DNA of 32,245 nt from Mycobacterium sp. E796 (GTDB lineage: Bacteria > Actinomycetota > Actinomycetes > Mycobacteriales > Mycobacteriaceae), in assembly GCF_001672815.1 (NCBI RefSeq), contig NZ_LZKK01000301.1, forward strand, positions 1-32,245. The letters are read 5' to 3'. Positions 24,335 through 32,245 of the stretch are shown here, in pieces. How positions within the stretch are numbered: position 1 is the stretch's first letter; every line of letters starts with the position of its first letter. Made by a program: the position numbers and the translations under genes. The notes beneath the pieces were generated by a model, which searched no databases, had not been told where the DNA came from, and worked only from the letters and a program-made list of their open reading frames with translations.

Positions 24335-24566
24335 CGAAGAATCGGGACGGCCAATTACGCCCATTAGTCAACTTGGTTATGAAGCGTGCCGCGACGAGCT
24401 GATCGAAGTGGTGCGGCTGCTGGAACAGGGCGGCCTGGACCTAGATGCGTCGCTGCAGCTCTGGGAAAGGGGCGAGCAGCTGGCCAAACGGTGCGAAGAG
24501 CACTTAGCTGGAGCGCGCAAGCGGGTCGAGGACGCGCTGGCCGCCGCCGAGCCCGACGAGGGCTGA
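24321..24566 (+). CDS. xseB: Exodeoxyribonuclease VII small subunit
   Basis: The product has 81 residues, with the family motif [20 protein letters not shown], then [20 protein letters not shown] and an Ala-rich end. XseB subunits coat the XseA helices and are needed for activity and stability. The ATG lies 14 nt inside the xseA coding end, which keeps the stoichiometry coupled. Confidence 0.93.
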   Translation: MAANDEESGRPITPISQLGYEACRDELIEVVRLLEQGGLDLDASLQLWERGEQLAKRCEEHLAGARKRVEDALAAAEPDEG

Positions 24567-24612
24567 GCACCGGCGGGGCCGCTCAGTAGGACGGCTATCA
24601 CCCGTTCAAGAT

Positions 24613-24626
24613 TGGAACACGTTTCA
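24613..24626 (+). promoter_or_regulatory. KstR-type operator (TnnAACnnGTTnnA) before the 3-beta-HSD gene
   Basis: tggaacacgtttca matches the cholesterol-regulon repressor motif TnnAACnnGTTnnA at every fixed position. It lies just upstream of a TAnnnT box and 14 nt before the start codon, where bound repressor would block RNA polymerase. Confidence 0.7.
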
Positions 24627-24628
24627 GT

Positions 24629-24634
24629 TAAGCT
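24629..24634 (+). promoter_or_regulatory. Leaderless -10 box (TAAGCT) for the 3-beta-HSD gene
   Basis: TAAGCT is followed by 6 nt and ATG 24641; the KstR-like site ends 2 nt before the box. Confidence 0.55.
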
Positions 24635-24640
24635 TTCCGC

Positions 24641-25723
24641 ATGGGTGATCCATCACTGACAACCGAACTCGGGCGCGTCCTGGTCACCGGCGGCTCGGGG
24701 TTTGTCGGCGCGAACCTGGTGACCACCCTGCTCGACCGCGGATACCAGGTGCGTTCCTTCGACCGCGCCCCCTCACCGCTCCCGGCGCATCCACAGCTGG
24801 AGGTGCTGCAGGGCGACATCACCGACGCGGGCGTCTGCGCCGCGGCGGTCGACGGCATCGACACCGTGTTCCACACCGCCGCGCTCATCGAGCTGATGGG
24901 CGGCGCGTCGGTCACCGAGGAATACCGTCAGCGCAGCTTCGCCGTGAACGTCGGCGGCACGGAGAACCTGGTGCATGCCGGGCAACGGGCCGGGGTGAAG
25001 CGGTTCGTCTACACCTCGTCCAACAGCGTGGTGATGGGTGGCCAGAACATCGCCGGCGGTGACGAGACGCTGCCGTATACCCACCGGTTCAACGACCTCT
25101 ACACCGAGACGAAGGTGGTCGCCGAGCGATTCGTGTTGGCGCAGAACGGTATTGAAGGCATGCTGACGTGCGCGATCCGGCCCAGCGGCATATGGGGCCG
25201 CGGCGATCAGACGATGTTTCGCAGGCTGTTCGAAAGCGTGATCGCCGGGCACGTCAAGGTGCTGATCGGCCGCAAGTCCGCCCGGCTGGACAACTCCTAC
25301 GTGCACAACCTGATTCACGGTTTCATCCTGGCCGCCCAGCATCTGGTCCCCGGCGGCACGGCGCCCGGTCAGGCGTACTTCATCAACGACGCCGACCCGA
25401 TCAACATGTTCGAGTTCGCCCGCCCGGTGGTGGAGGCCTGCGGCGTCAAATGGCCCCGGGTGCGCGTGAACGGCCCGATGGTCCGCGCGGCGATGAGCGG
25501 TTGGCAGCGGCTGCATTTCCGGTTCGGGATACCGGCGCCGCTGCTGGAGCCGCTGGCCATCGAGCGGTTGTACCTGGACAACTACTTCTCCATCGACAAG
25601 GCGCGCCGCGATCTCGGATACGAGCCGTTGTTCACCACCGATAAGGCCATGTCCGAATGCCTGCCGTACTACGTGGACCTGTTCGGCCAGATGAAAAGTC
25701 AGGCCGCAGCCCGGACGAAATAA
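24641..25723 (+). CDS. 3-beta-hydroxysteroid dehydrogenase / isomerase (cholesterol oxidation)
   Basis: The product has 360 residues of the extended SDR type. The NAD-binding motif TGGSGFVG is at residues 16-23, and YTETK holds the catalytic Tyr154-x3-Lys158, with Ser126/127 in VYTSSNSVVMGG. PSGIWGRGDQTMFRRLFESV and SYVHNLIHGFILAAQ follow the family. The enzyme oxidises 3-beta-hydroxysterols, in mycobacteria the first step of cholesterol breakdown (to cholestenone), using NAD+. The KstR-like operator just upstream supports a cholesterol role. The gene stands alone and is convergent with the TetR gene at 25755. Confidence 0.9.
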   Translation: MGDPSLTTELGRVLVTGGSGFVGANLVTTLLDRGYQVRSFDRAPSPLPAHPQLEVLQGDITDAGVCAAAVDGIDTVFHTAALIELMGGASVTEEYRQRSFAVNVGGTENLVHAGQRAGVKRFVYTSSNSVVMGGQNIAGGDETLPYTHRFNDLYTETKVVAERFVLAQNGIEGMLTCAIRPSGIWGRGDQTMFRRLFESVIAGHVKVLIGRKSARLDNSYVHNLIHGFILAAQHLVPGGTAPGQAYFINDADPINMFEFARPVVEACGVKWPRVRVNGPMVRAAMSGWQRLHFRFGIPAPLLEPLAIERLYLDNYFSIDKARRDLGYEPLFTTDKAMSECLPYYVDLFGQMKSQAAARTK

Positions 25724-25754
25724 CGAGACAAGTTGGCTCGCATCATGACCGGCT

Positions 25755-26327
25755 TCACCGTGCGATGGCGCGCCAGACCAACTCAGAGATGATTTGGCAG
25801 TATTCGTCGTCAACCGGCTCGCCGGTGAATAGCGCGCGCATGTTTATCGGTGCGAACAGCAATTCCAGCACCGTCAGCGCGTCGACACCGTCTCGAAGTT
25901 CGCCACGCTCTCGTGCGCGGTCGACCACGACGCGATAGGTGCCCGCGCGAGCTCGCCAAATTTCCCTGCGAATCCGGGCGCTTGGCAAGTCCGGGTTGTC
26001 GATTATGTGCGTGATCTGTAAACGGCGCCCAATCTCTGAATTGACGTAATAGGTCATCCCGGCCGCCAGAGCAAACAGGTCGGTACGGAGCGAACCCGTA
26101 TCCGGCGCCGTGACTTGTTCGCTCGGCCACGCCAAGAAAACTTCGAGCATGAGGTTGTCTTCGTCGCCCCACTCTCGGCGAATCGCCGATGGGTCGAGCC
26201 TGTGCCGGTCAGCCAGCGACAGAATGCGGAAACGGTCTATGCCCCAACGAGTTAGTTCATCATAGGCGGCGGCGAGCACTCGTTCGCGGAAATCCTCGGG
26301 CATCGAGTGCTCACCCACCCCTGACAT
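25755..26327 (-). CDS. TetR family transcriptional regulator
   Basis: The product has 190 residues. The helix-turn-helix region FRILSLADRHRLDPSAIRRE is less typical than in the other TetR of this window but has the right place after RERVLAAAYDELTRWG. The C-terminal domain begins after RREWGDEDNLMLEVFLAWP and contains MTYYVNSEIGRRLQITHIID. I start at ATG 26327; ATG 26306 or TTG 26363 are alternatives. It is downstream of the carboxylesterase operon on the same strand, with 118 nt between. Target genes cannot be named. It is not the cholesterol repressor KstR itself, as its helix-turn-helix sequence differs. Confidence 0.75.
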   Translation of the reverse strand: MSGVGEHSMPEDFRERVLAAAYDELTRWGIDRFRILSLADRHRLDPSAIRREWGDEDNLMLEVFLAWPSEQVTAPDTGSLRTDLFALAAGMTYYVNSEIGRRLQITHIIDNPDLPSARIRREIWRARAGTYRVVVDRARERGELRDGVDALTVLELLFAPINMRALFTGEPVDDEYCQIISELVWRAIAR

Positions 26328-26444
26328 CGCCACCCGCCTGCAACTGTGAACCTCGGTTTTCAAATGACTTACGCGATCTAACCATGGGCACTTCGCGGTG
26401 CTGACCTGGAGTTGATGAAAACGAGCGAGTTCAGGTTGGTGGTA

Positions 26445-27980
26445 CTAGCGGAAGCTCACCATCTGGGCGCCCCAGGCGGCCCGGATGGGGGCGTCGACAT
26501 CGTTGACGATCGCGTCGCGCTTGTCGATGAGCAGGCACGCGCGGTCGGCCTCCTGATAGGGCGTCCAATCCGGCTCTCCGGCCGGGCCCTCGGGTTTGCC
26601 ATGGGTGGCGAAGTTGACCCACCTGGTGCGCACCCGTTTCGAAACCGCCTTGGCGGTCTTGGCGCCGCCGAGCTTCAGGGTCGGGTCCTTCGGCGCCCCG
26701 AGATTGCCCCAGACGTAAGGCAATTCGGTGGCGTGGGCGGCATTGACCAGCAGCAGTTTCAGCAACGGGGTCGCGTAGTCGAACCGGTACAGATACACCG
26801 GGGCCACGTGGGAGTGCCCTTCGGCCAGCCACACCGACGGCATCCGGAAGCCGACGTCGGTGGCGATGCTCAAAAACCTTGCCTTGCGCCGCAATCCGGA
26901 GTAGGCGGACACGATCTGCTCCTGGGTCGGCAATTGCAGGTCGGGTTGTTCGGCGGCGATCTGGGTGAACATCGACGTGATCGCGCGCGGGGTGATCGGC
27001 ATCAGCGGCGAGCGCATGAGCCGGAACAGCGCCGCCTCATGCTTGTTGGTGCCGATGATCAGCGGCACCGGGTGCAAGCGACCCTCCTGCGCCAGCTTGA
27101 CCGGATAGTCCTGCAGCAGCTCGCCGTCGACGATCGGGACGAATGCCAGCGTGCCCGGGTTGCGCACGGGCACTTCGTCGAACACCTGCTGCGACGCGGA
27201 CAGGATCGCCGCGATCGGCGCGTCTGGCAACGCGTCGGGGTCCATTCGCAGTTTGTCGAGGAAGCTCGCGGCGACGCGCTCGGCCCGCTCGCGGTCGTAC
27301 ACCGATGTGGCCGGGGAACTCTGGGCGATCGCTCCGGCGAACAGGCCGTCGGCCGCCGGCGCCGCCAGCAGCGTCGTGACGATGCCCGCACCGGCGGATT
27401 CGCCGAACAGCGTGACGCGTTGGGGATCACCGCCAAACGCCGCGATGTTGTCACGCACCCAGCGCAACGCGGCCAGCACGTCGTGCAGCCCGATGTTCGA
27501 ATCGAAGCGGCGCCGCGCGGTGCTGAACGACGACAGGTCGAGAAAGCCCAGCGCCCCAAGCCGATAGTTGACCGTCACCACCACGACGTCACCGCTACTG
27601 ACCAACCGGTGGCCCTCGTAGAGCGGCTGGCTGGCCGATCCGAGCACGTAGGCGCCGCCGTGCAGCCACACCAGCACCGCTTTGGCGTCGCCGGGCGCGG
27701 TGCCCGCCGGGGCGAACACGTTCAGGCTCAGGCAGTCTTCACCCTGCGGCGCACCGAGTTCCAGGGGCATGTTGGGGAAGGTGGGTTGCGGGCAGGCCGG
27801 GCCGTAGGACGTGGCGTCGACGATCTCCGCCGACCGCGTCGGCGGCTCCGGACGCCGGAACCGCAGGTCGCCGACGGGCGGCGCGGCGTAACGGATGCCC
27901 TTCCAGCTGCGGACGCCGCCGTCGTCGCCGCCCCGGACCGGGCCATGAGTGGTTTCGACCACGCGGTTGTCGGTCGCCAT
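26445..27980 (-). CDS. Type B carboxylesterase / para-nitrobenzyl esterase, intact
   Basis: The product has 511 residues. The nucleophile Ser195 is in LFGESAGAGIV, the oxyanion glycines are in WLHGGAYVLGS, the family's early EDCLSLNVFAP signature is present, and the acid and base lie in TNKHEAALFRL and NAAHATELPYVWGN. Type B carboxylesterases hydrolyse ester or amide bonds of many substrates; this one has no signal peptide. In M. tuberculosis the corresponding esterase is split into two genes (from memory); here it is full length. It follows the dienelactone hydrolase by 15 nt, so it belongs to that operon. Confidence 0.9.
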   Translation of the reverse strand: MATDNRVVETTHGPVRGGDDGGVRSWKGIRYAAPPVGDLRFRRPEPPTRSAEIVDATSYGPACPQPTFPNMPLELGAPQGEDCLSLNVFAPAGTAPGDAKAVLVWLHGGAYVLGSASQPLYEGHRLVSSGDVVVVTVNYRLGALGFLDLSSFSTARRRFDSNIGLHDVLAALRWVRDNIAAFGGDPQRVTLFGESAGAGIVTTLLAAPAADGLFAGAIAQSSPATSVYDRERAERVAASFLDKLRMDPDALPDAPIAAILSASQQVFDEVPVRNPGTLAFVPIVDGELLQDYPVKLAQEGRLHPVPLIIGTNKHEAALFRLMRSPLMPITPRAITSMFTQIAAEQPDLQLPTQEQIVSAYSGLRRKARFLSIATDVGFRMPSVWLAEGHSHVAPVYLYRFDYATPLLKLLLVNAAHATELPYVWGNLGAPKDPTLKLGGAKTAKAVSKRVRTRWVNFATHGKPEGPAGEPDWTPYQEADRACLLIDKRDAIVNDVDAPIRAAWGAQMVSFR

Positions 27981-27995
27981 GGTTCTCGAACTTCC

Positions 27996-28793
27996 CTAAC
28001 TCAGCCGCTCGGTTAGGAATTCGACTACCCGCTTGCGCGCCTCGTAAGCGGGTTGACCGTCAACTTCGCGGACCTCGTCGGTCAGTACCGAGTGCGCCAT
28101 CTTGCCGAAGCCACCCTCGTTGCCTGGGCGCGAGTCGATCTCGATGACCTCGAACGCGTCGCCGAGTCGCGCCTTGAGCGCCGCGAACCGTTCCCGCGGC
28201 ACCACGGGGTCCTCGCTGAACCGCAGTCCCATCGCGCACAGCCCGTCGTTGGCGCACCGATCGACCACGGTGGTCATTTCGGACTCGCTCAAGCCCGTGT
28301 CGGCGCGCCGCTTGCGGCCCAGCGGCAGCGGCACCGACGGCTGGGAAAGCACCGGGGCCAAAACGCTGTCGTCGACGGCGGCGGCCAACGCGAAGCCCCC
28401 GGTGAAGCACTGGCCGATGACGCCGACGCCCTTGCCCGGCGTCGACGCGTTGAGGTCGCGGGCCAGCGCGCGCAGGAACAACGACACCGGCCGCTCCTTG
28501 TTGGTGGCGAACGCCGCGAATTCCTTTGCGACACAGGCGCGCGTGATGGTGCCGACGATGGAGCCGAGCGTCTTCGGCTTGCCGGGCTCACCGAACAGCG
28601 ACGGCATGGCGACAGTGAAGCCGTTGTCCACCAGGTGATTACCCAGGCCCAGCACCGCGGGGTGAATGCCGGGGATCTCGGGAATCAGCACCACGCCGGG
28701 GCCGGTGCCCTTGCGGTAGACGTCGTGGGTGTAGCCGCCACCCGTGAAAGGTGCCACCGACCATCCGGACAGGTCTGCTTGGGGTGCGGTCAC
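27996..28793 (-). CDS. Dienelactone hydrolase family protein
   Basis: The product has 265 residues from GTG 28793, 6 nt after GAAGG. The Cys nucleophile Cys129 lies in GVIGQCFTGGFAL, with Asp/His completing the triad (the His in GFGKMAHSVLTDEV). Dienelactone hydrolases open cyclic lactones in aromatic breakdown and related proteins hydrolyse other small esters. The early GPGVVLIPEIPGIHP and YTHDVYRKGTG fit the family. It is 13 nt downstream of the DUF4245 gene and 15 nt upstream of the carboxylesterase, an operon of hydrolases whose common substrate is unknown. Confidence 0.85.
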   Translation of the reverse strand: MTAPQADLSGWSVAPFTGGGYTHDVYRKGTGPGVVLIPEIPGIHPAVLGLGNHLVDNGFTVAMPSLFGEPGKPKTLGSIVGTITRACVAKEFAAFATNKERPVSLFLRALARDLNASTPGKGVGVIGQCFTGGFALAAAVDDSVLAPVLSQPSVPLPLGRKRRADTGLSESEMTTVVDRCANDGLCAMGLRFSEDPVVPRERFAALKARLGDAFEVIEIDSRPGNEGGFGKMAHSVLTDEVREVDGQPAYEARKRVVEFLTERLS

Positions 28794-28806
28794 TCGGTGC
28801 CTTCTC

Positions 28807-29481
28807 TCAGCGGGCGGGTAACGGCGACGCCGTCTGCGTCGCCGAGGCCAGCGTACGGAACTCGTCGGGGCTACCGGCACCCGTAATCGCGATCTGAGTG
28901 GCGCCGGCCGGGCCGATCAACCGGGTGGTCCACACCGGCTCGGTGTCGGAGCCGTTGCGGCCCGCGGCGCGATAGACGACCCAGTTGACCCCGCCGACGT
29001 CGACCGCCCCGGTCGGATACGCCGACGGATGGACCGATCCGACGAGCTTGTCCTCGTCGGCGTTGCTCTGGATCAGGCCCAGGTACATGCCCGTCGGGCT
29101 GATGTAGCCCACGGTCGAGGTGGCCGCGTGCAACCGTTGACCCGTCGAGGGGTCGGTCCGGCCGTTGTCGATGCCCCCGCGACCGCCCGAGTTGGGGTGC
29201 CACCCGGCGGGCAACTGCGGCAGCCGAATCGGAAAGCCCAGCGCCTGGGCGTCCGCCCGCAGGGCTGCCGCCGCGTCGTAGGACGGGATGGTGCCCTTGT
29301 TCGTCCCGACGGGCTGAAACGAACACATCCCGACCAGGCCGGCCAGCAGGATGCAGCCGATGACCAGCGGCATCAGCGACCAGAACATGTCGCGGCCGTC
29401 CTGCAGCAACCGGGGCTTTGCCGGTTTGGGCGCCGGCGCCGGCTCGCCCAACGCTGCGTTCGGCTGCGGCTCGTCGGTCAT
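28807..29481 (-). CDS. DUF4245 domain membrane-anchored protein (Rv1100-type)
   Basis: The product has 224 residues. A Pro-rich cytoplasmic stretch is followed by one transmembrane helix (LMPLVIGCILLAGLVGMCSF) and an extracytoplasmic domain with QALGFPIRLPQLPAGWHPNS, then YISPTGMYLGLIQSNADEDK and VNWVVYRAAGRNGSDTEPVW. This is the DUF4245 pattern, common in actinobacteria next to glpX, with no known activity. Start is ATG 29481; GATACT is 7 nt upstream, a leaderless arrangement. It is first in an operon with the two hydrolase genes and divergent from glpX. Confidence 0.85.
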   Translation of the reverse strand: MTDEPQPNAALGEPAPAPKPAKPRLLQDGRDMFWSLMPLVIGCILLAGLVGMCSFQPVGTNKGTIPSYDAAAALRADAQALGFPIRLPQLPAGWHPNSGGRGGIDNGRTDPSTGQRLHAATSTVGYISPTGMYLGLIQSNADEDKLVGSVHPSAYPTGAVDVGGVNWVVYRAAGRNGSDTEPVWTTRLIGPAGATQIAITGAGSPDEFRTLASATQTASPLPAR

Positions 29482-29488
29482 AACGCCG

Positions 29489-29494
29489 AGTATC
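29489..29494 (-). promoter_or_regulatory. Possible leaderless -10 box (GATACT) for the DUF4245 gene
   Basis: GATACT on the minus strand is followed by 7 nt and ATG 29481. The first base deviates from TAnnnT. Facing it, GACAAT (29524-29529) lies 8 nt before the glpX start on the plus strand. Both promoters would share the 56-nt gap. Confidence 0.35.
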
Positions 29495-29537
29495 CCAGTT
29501 CCCGCAGACCGATCCGCTTCTGGGACAATCGGCAACC

Positions 29538-30572
29538 ATGAGCGATCGCCCCCAACGCCGCGAAGCCCCCGACCGCAACCTGGCGATGGAGCTGGTCCGG
29601 GTCACCGAGGCCGGGGCCATGGCGGCCGGCCGCTGGGTAGGCCGCGGCGACAAGGAGGGCGGCGACGGCGCGGCGGTCGACGCCATCCGCGAGCTGGTCA
29701 ACACCGTGTCGATGCGCGGCGTGGTGGTGATCGGCGAGGGCGAGAAGGACCAGGCGCCGATGCTCTACAACGGCGAGGAAGTCGGCAACGGGGACGGGCC
29801 GGAGTGCGACTTCGCCGTCGACCCCGTGGACGGCACCACGTTGATGAGCAAGGGCATGCCCAATGCCATCTCCGTGCTGGCGGTGGCCGACCGCGGGGCG
29901 ATGTTCGACCCGTCGGCGGTGTTCTACATGAACAAGATCGCCGTCGGGCCCGAGGCCGCCAACGTGCTCGACATCACCGCGCCGATCGCCGAGAACATCA
30001 AAGCCGTCGCCAAGGTCAAGGCCCTGTCGGTGCGCGACATGACGGTGTGCATCCTGGACCGGCCGCGGCACGCGCAACTCATCGAAGACGTCCGCGCCAC
30101 CGGGGCCCGGATCCGACTGATCACCGACGGCGACGTGGCCGGCGCCATCTCCGCGTGCCGGCCGGAGTCGGGCACCGACATGCTGGCCGGCATCGGCGGC
30201 ACGCCCGAGGGCATCATCGCCGCGGCGGCGATCCGCTGCATGGGCGGGGCCATCCAGGCGCAGCTGGCCCCCAAAGACGACGCCGAGCGCCGCAAGGCGC
30301 TGGACGCCGGCTACGACCTGGACCAGGTCCTGACCACCGAGGACCTGGTGTCCGGCGAGAACGTGTTCTTCTGCGCGACCGGGGTGACCGAGGGCGACCT
30401 GCTCAAGGGCGTCCGGTACTACCCCGGCGGCTGCACCACCCAGTCGATCGTGATGCGCTCGAAGTCGGGCACCGTGCGCCTGATCGAGGCCTACCACCGG
30501 CTGTCCAAGCTCAACGAGTACTCCTCGATCGACTTCACCGGCGACAGCTCCGCCGCCTATCCCCTGCCCTGA
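29538..30572 (+). CDS. glpX: Fructose-1,6-bisphosphatase class II
   Basis: The product has 344 residues. The signature [20 protein letters not shown] and the metal/phosphate motif DPVDGTT (residues 95-101) are those of class II FBPase. The late [20 protein letters not shown] is also conserved. GlpX hydrolyses fructose 1,6-bisphosphate to fructose 6-phosphate in gluconeogenesis, the only such enzyme type in most mycobacteria. It is 36 nt upstream of fumC on the same strand, so both may be read together. Confidence 0.94.
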   Translation: MSDRPQRREAPDRNLAMELVRVTEAGAMAAGRWVGRGDKEGGDGAAVDAIRELVNTVSMRGVVVIGEGEKDQAPMLYNGEEVGNGDGPECDFAVDPVDGTTLMSKGMPNAISVLAVADRGAMFDPSAVFYMNKIAVGPEAANVLDITAPIAENIKAVAKVKALSVRDMTVCILDRPRHAQLIEDVRATGARIRLITDGDVAGAISACRPESGTDMLAGIGGTPEGIIAAAAIRCMGGAIQAQLAPKDDAERRKALDAGYDLDQVLTTEDLVSGENVFFCATGVTEGDLLKGVRYYPGGCTTQSIVMRSKSGTVRLIEAYHRLSKLNEYSSIDFTGDSSAAYPLP

Positions 30573-30608
30573 CCGACCCGACCCGCAACGAAACCAGGAG
30601 ACCAATCT

Positions 30609-32024
30609 ATGGCCACTGAGGACGCCGACGGCGCCGAGTACCGCATCGAGCACGACACCATGGGCGAGGTTCGGGTGCCGGCAAAAGCCCTGTGGCGCGC
30701 GCAAACTCAGCGCGCCGTCGAGAACTTCCCGATCTCGGGCCGCGGTCTGGAGCGCACCCAGATCCGCGCGCTGGGCCTGCTGAAGGGCGCCTGCGCGCAG
30801 GTGAACAAGGACCTCGGGCTGCTGGCGCCGGAGAAGGCCGACGCGATCATCGCCGCGGCGGCCGAGATCGCCGACGGCCGCCACGACGATCAGTTCCCCA
30901 TCGACGTCTTCCAAACCGGTTCGGGCACAAGCTCGAACATGAACACCAACGAGGTGATCGCCAGCATCGCCGCCGCCAACGGGGTGACGGTGCACCCCAA
31001 CGACGACGTCAACATGTCGCAGTCGTCCAACGACACCTTTCCGACCGCCACCCACATCGCGGCCACCGAGGCCGCGGTGCGCCACCTCATCCCCGCGCTC
31101 GAGGTGCTGCACGACGCGCTGGCGAGCAAGGCGCGCGAGTGGCAGACGGTGGTCAAGTCCGGCCGCACTCACCTGATGGACGCCGTCCCGGTGACACTGG
31201 GCCAGGAGTTCAGCGGCTACGCCCGCCAGATCGAGGCCGGGATCGAACGGGTCCGGGCCACGCTGCCGCGGCTGGGTGAGCTCGCGATCGGGGGCACCGC
31301 GGTCGGCACCGGCCTGAACGCACCCGACGGGTTCGGCGTCAAGGTGGTCGAGACGCTGGTCGCATCCACCGGCCTGAGCGAATTGCGCCCGGCGGTCAAC
31401 TCTTTCGAGGCCCAGGCCGCCCGCGACGGGCTGGTCGAGGCCTCGGGCGCGCTGCGCACCGTCGCGGTGTCGTTGACCAAGATCGCCAACGACGTCCGCT
31501 GGATGGGATCGGGCCCGCTGACCGGCCTGGCCGAGATCCAGCTGCCCGACCTGCAGCCGGGCAGCTCGATCATGCCGGGCAAGGTGAATCCCGTTCTGCC
31601 GGAGGCGGTTACGCAGGTCGCTGCGCAGGTGATCGGCAACGACGCCGCGGTGGCCGTCGGCGGGTTGTCCGGCGCCTTCGAGCTCAACGTCTACATCCCG
31701 ATGATGGCCCGCAACATCCTGGAGTCCTTCAAGCTGCTGTCCAACGTTTCGCGGCTGTTCGCGGAGCGCTGCATCGTCGGGCTCAAGGCGAACGTCGAGC
31801 ACCTGCGCGAGCTGGCCGAATCGTCGCCGTCGATCGTGACGCCGCTGAACTCGGCCATCGGCTACGAGGAGGCCGCCGCGGTGGCCAAACAGGCGCTGAA
31901 GGAGCGCAAGACCATCCGACAGACTGTCATCGATCGCGGGCTGATCGGCGACAAGCTGTCGCTGGAAGAGCTGGACCGCCGCCTCGACGTGTTGGCGATG
32001 GCCAAGGTGAAGCCGGAGGAATAG
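30609..32024 (+). CDS. fumC: Fumarate hydratase class II
   Basis: The product has 471 residues. The superfamily signature [12 protein letters not shown] lies near residue 317, and the catalytic regions are [28 protein letters not shown] and [16 protein letters not shown], with the active His there. Class II fumarase is the iron-independent enzyme of the TCA cycle, fumarate plus water to malate. An AGGAG lies 9 nt before the ATG. It is followed after 17 nt by the Gly/Pro-rich membrane protein gene. Confidence 0.95.
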   Translation: MATEDADGAEYRIEHDTMGEVRVPAKALWRAQTQRAVENFPISGRGLERTQIRALGLLKGACAQVNKDLGLLAPEKADAIIAAAAEIADGRHDDQFPIDVFQTGSGTSSNMNTNEVIASIAAANGVTVHPNDDVNMSQSSNDTFPTATHIAATEAAVRHLIPALEVLHDALASKAREWQTVVKSGRTHLMDAVPVTLGQEFSGYARQIEAGIERVRATLPRLGELAIGGTAVGTGLNAPDGFGVKVVETLVASTGLSELRPAVNSFEAQAARDGLVEASGALRTVAVSLTKIANDVRWMGSGPLTGLAEIQLPDLQPGSSIMPGKVNPVLPEAVTQVAAQVIGNDAAVAVGGLSGAFELNVYIPMMARNILESFKLLSNVSRLFAERCIVGLKANVEHLRELAESSPSIVTPLNSAIGYEEAAAVAKQALKERKTIRQTVIDRGLIGDKLSLEELDRRLDVLAMAKVKPEE

Positions 32025-32041
32025 ATGAGAGCGGTTCGGCG

Positions 32042-32245
32042 ATGACGACTCCCCCGGGCGGTCCCTACGGTCAGGATCCCTACGGCGCGAATCCCTATGG
32101 GCAGGGCCCATATTGGGGCGGCCCGCCGCAGGGTGGCCCGCCACCGGCCGGCCCTCCGCCGGGCGGGCCGCCACCGGGCGGCGGGTACCCGTACCCGGCG
32201 CCGGGTGGGCCGTACGCGGCGGGCCCCTACCCGCCCCAGCAGTTC
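32042..32245 (+). CDS. Gly/Pro-rich membrane protein, N-terminal part, cut by the window end (Rv1097c-type)
   Basis: The 68 residues seen are an N-terminal Gly, Pro and Tyr tail: MTTPPGGPYGQDPYGANPYG, then a GGPPPAGPPPGG stretch and YPYPAPGGPYAAGPYPPQQF. Such tails are cytoplasmic, disordered and usually precede several membrane helices in mycobacterial proteins. Gene order after fumC and the composition fit the Gly/Pro-rich membrane protein of M. tuberculosis Rv1097c. The rest of the gene lies beyond the window, so no domain can be stated. Confidence 0.75.
   Translation, partial: MTTPPGGPYGQDPYGANPYGQGPYWGGPPQGGPPPAGPPPGGPPPGGGYPYPAPGGPYAAGPYPPQQF

Noticed and set aside
26412..28016. 534-codon plus-strand frame opposite the carboxylesterase
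   Set aside because: Shadow of the esterase gene; composition is Arg/Gly/His rich without domains.
29478..32174. Very long open frame on the minus strand opposite glpX and fumC
   Set aside because: An 898-codon antisense frame of high-GC codon bias with no recognised domain; glpX and fumC on the plus strand are certain.

Overview
The window is about 32 kb of high-GC mycobacterial chromosome. It carries a PE domain and a PGRS glycine-rich tract, many mycobacterial housekeeping genes, frequent GTG/TTG starts and several promoters of the leaderless type (TAnnnT box 6-9 nt before the start codon). From remembered gene order, much of the content matches the M. tuberculosis Rv1097c-Rv1127c segment read in reverse. 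The PGRS tract and the intact genes that are broken in M. tuberculosis suggest a non-tuberculosis, probably slow-growing Mycobacterium. Species cannot be fixed from the sequence alone.

Left edge (1-2148): a PE fragment and a PGRS tract meet in opposite orientations, then a long convergent hairpin, a DoxX-family membrane protein, and a divergent F420-dependent NADP reductase-like gene that seems to start at ATC. 2.2-8.2 kb: a ppdK-like phosphotransferase coupled to a winged-helix partner, then on the other strand ephC and a WS/DGAT-like acyltransferase, a PhnB-type VOC protein, and bpoB. 8.3-13.0 kb: the zwf-gnd operon (glucose-6-phosphate to ribulose-5-phosphate), a divergent intact class III nucleotidyl cyclase, a small membrane protein, a permuted-papain (YiiX-like) protein and an ABM-family monooxygenase.

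13.0-19.07 kb looks like a variable block inserted between the ABM gene and ychF. It holds an NlpC/P60-type protein with a proline-rich tail, a Rieske oxygenase followed by a deletion-bearing deazaflavin-oxidoreductase pseudogene, a divergent TetR regulator, two VOC proteins, a heptad-repeat coiled-coil gene coupled to a small secreted Trp/Pro-rich protein, another exported protein and a SnoaL-like protein.

19.07-32.2 kb is conserved core: ychF, a DUF6542-type membrane protein, ispH, a lipid-droplet-associated protein with xseA-xseB in one overlapping operon, a 3-beta-hydroxysteroid dehydrogenase behind a KstR-like operator, a TetR regulator, a three-gene operon (DUF4245 protein, dienelactone hydrolase, carboxylesterase), then glpX, fumC and the start of a Gly/Pro-rich membrane protein cut by the window end. 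glpX (gluconeogenesis), zwf/gnd (pentose phosphate) and fumC (TCA cycle) make this a central-carbon neighbourhood. No RNA genes, insertion sequences or CRISPR arrays were found.
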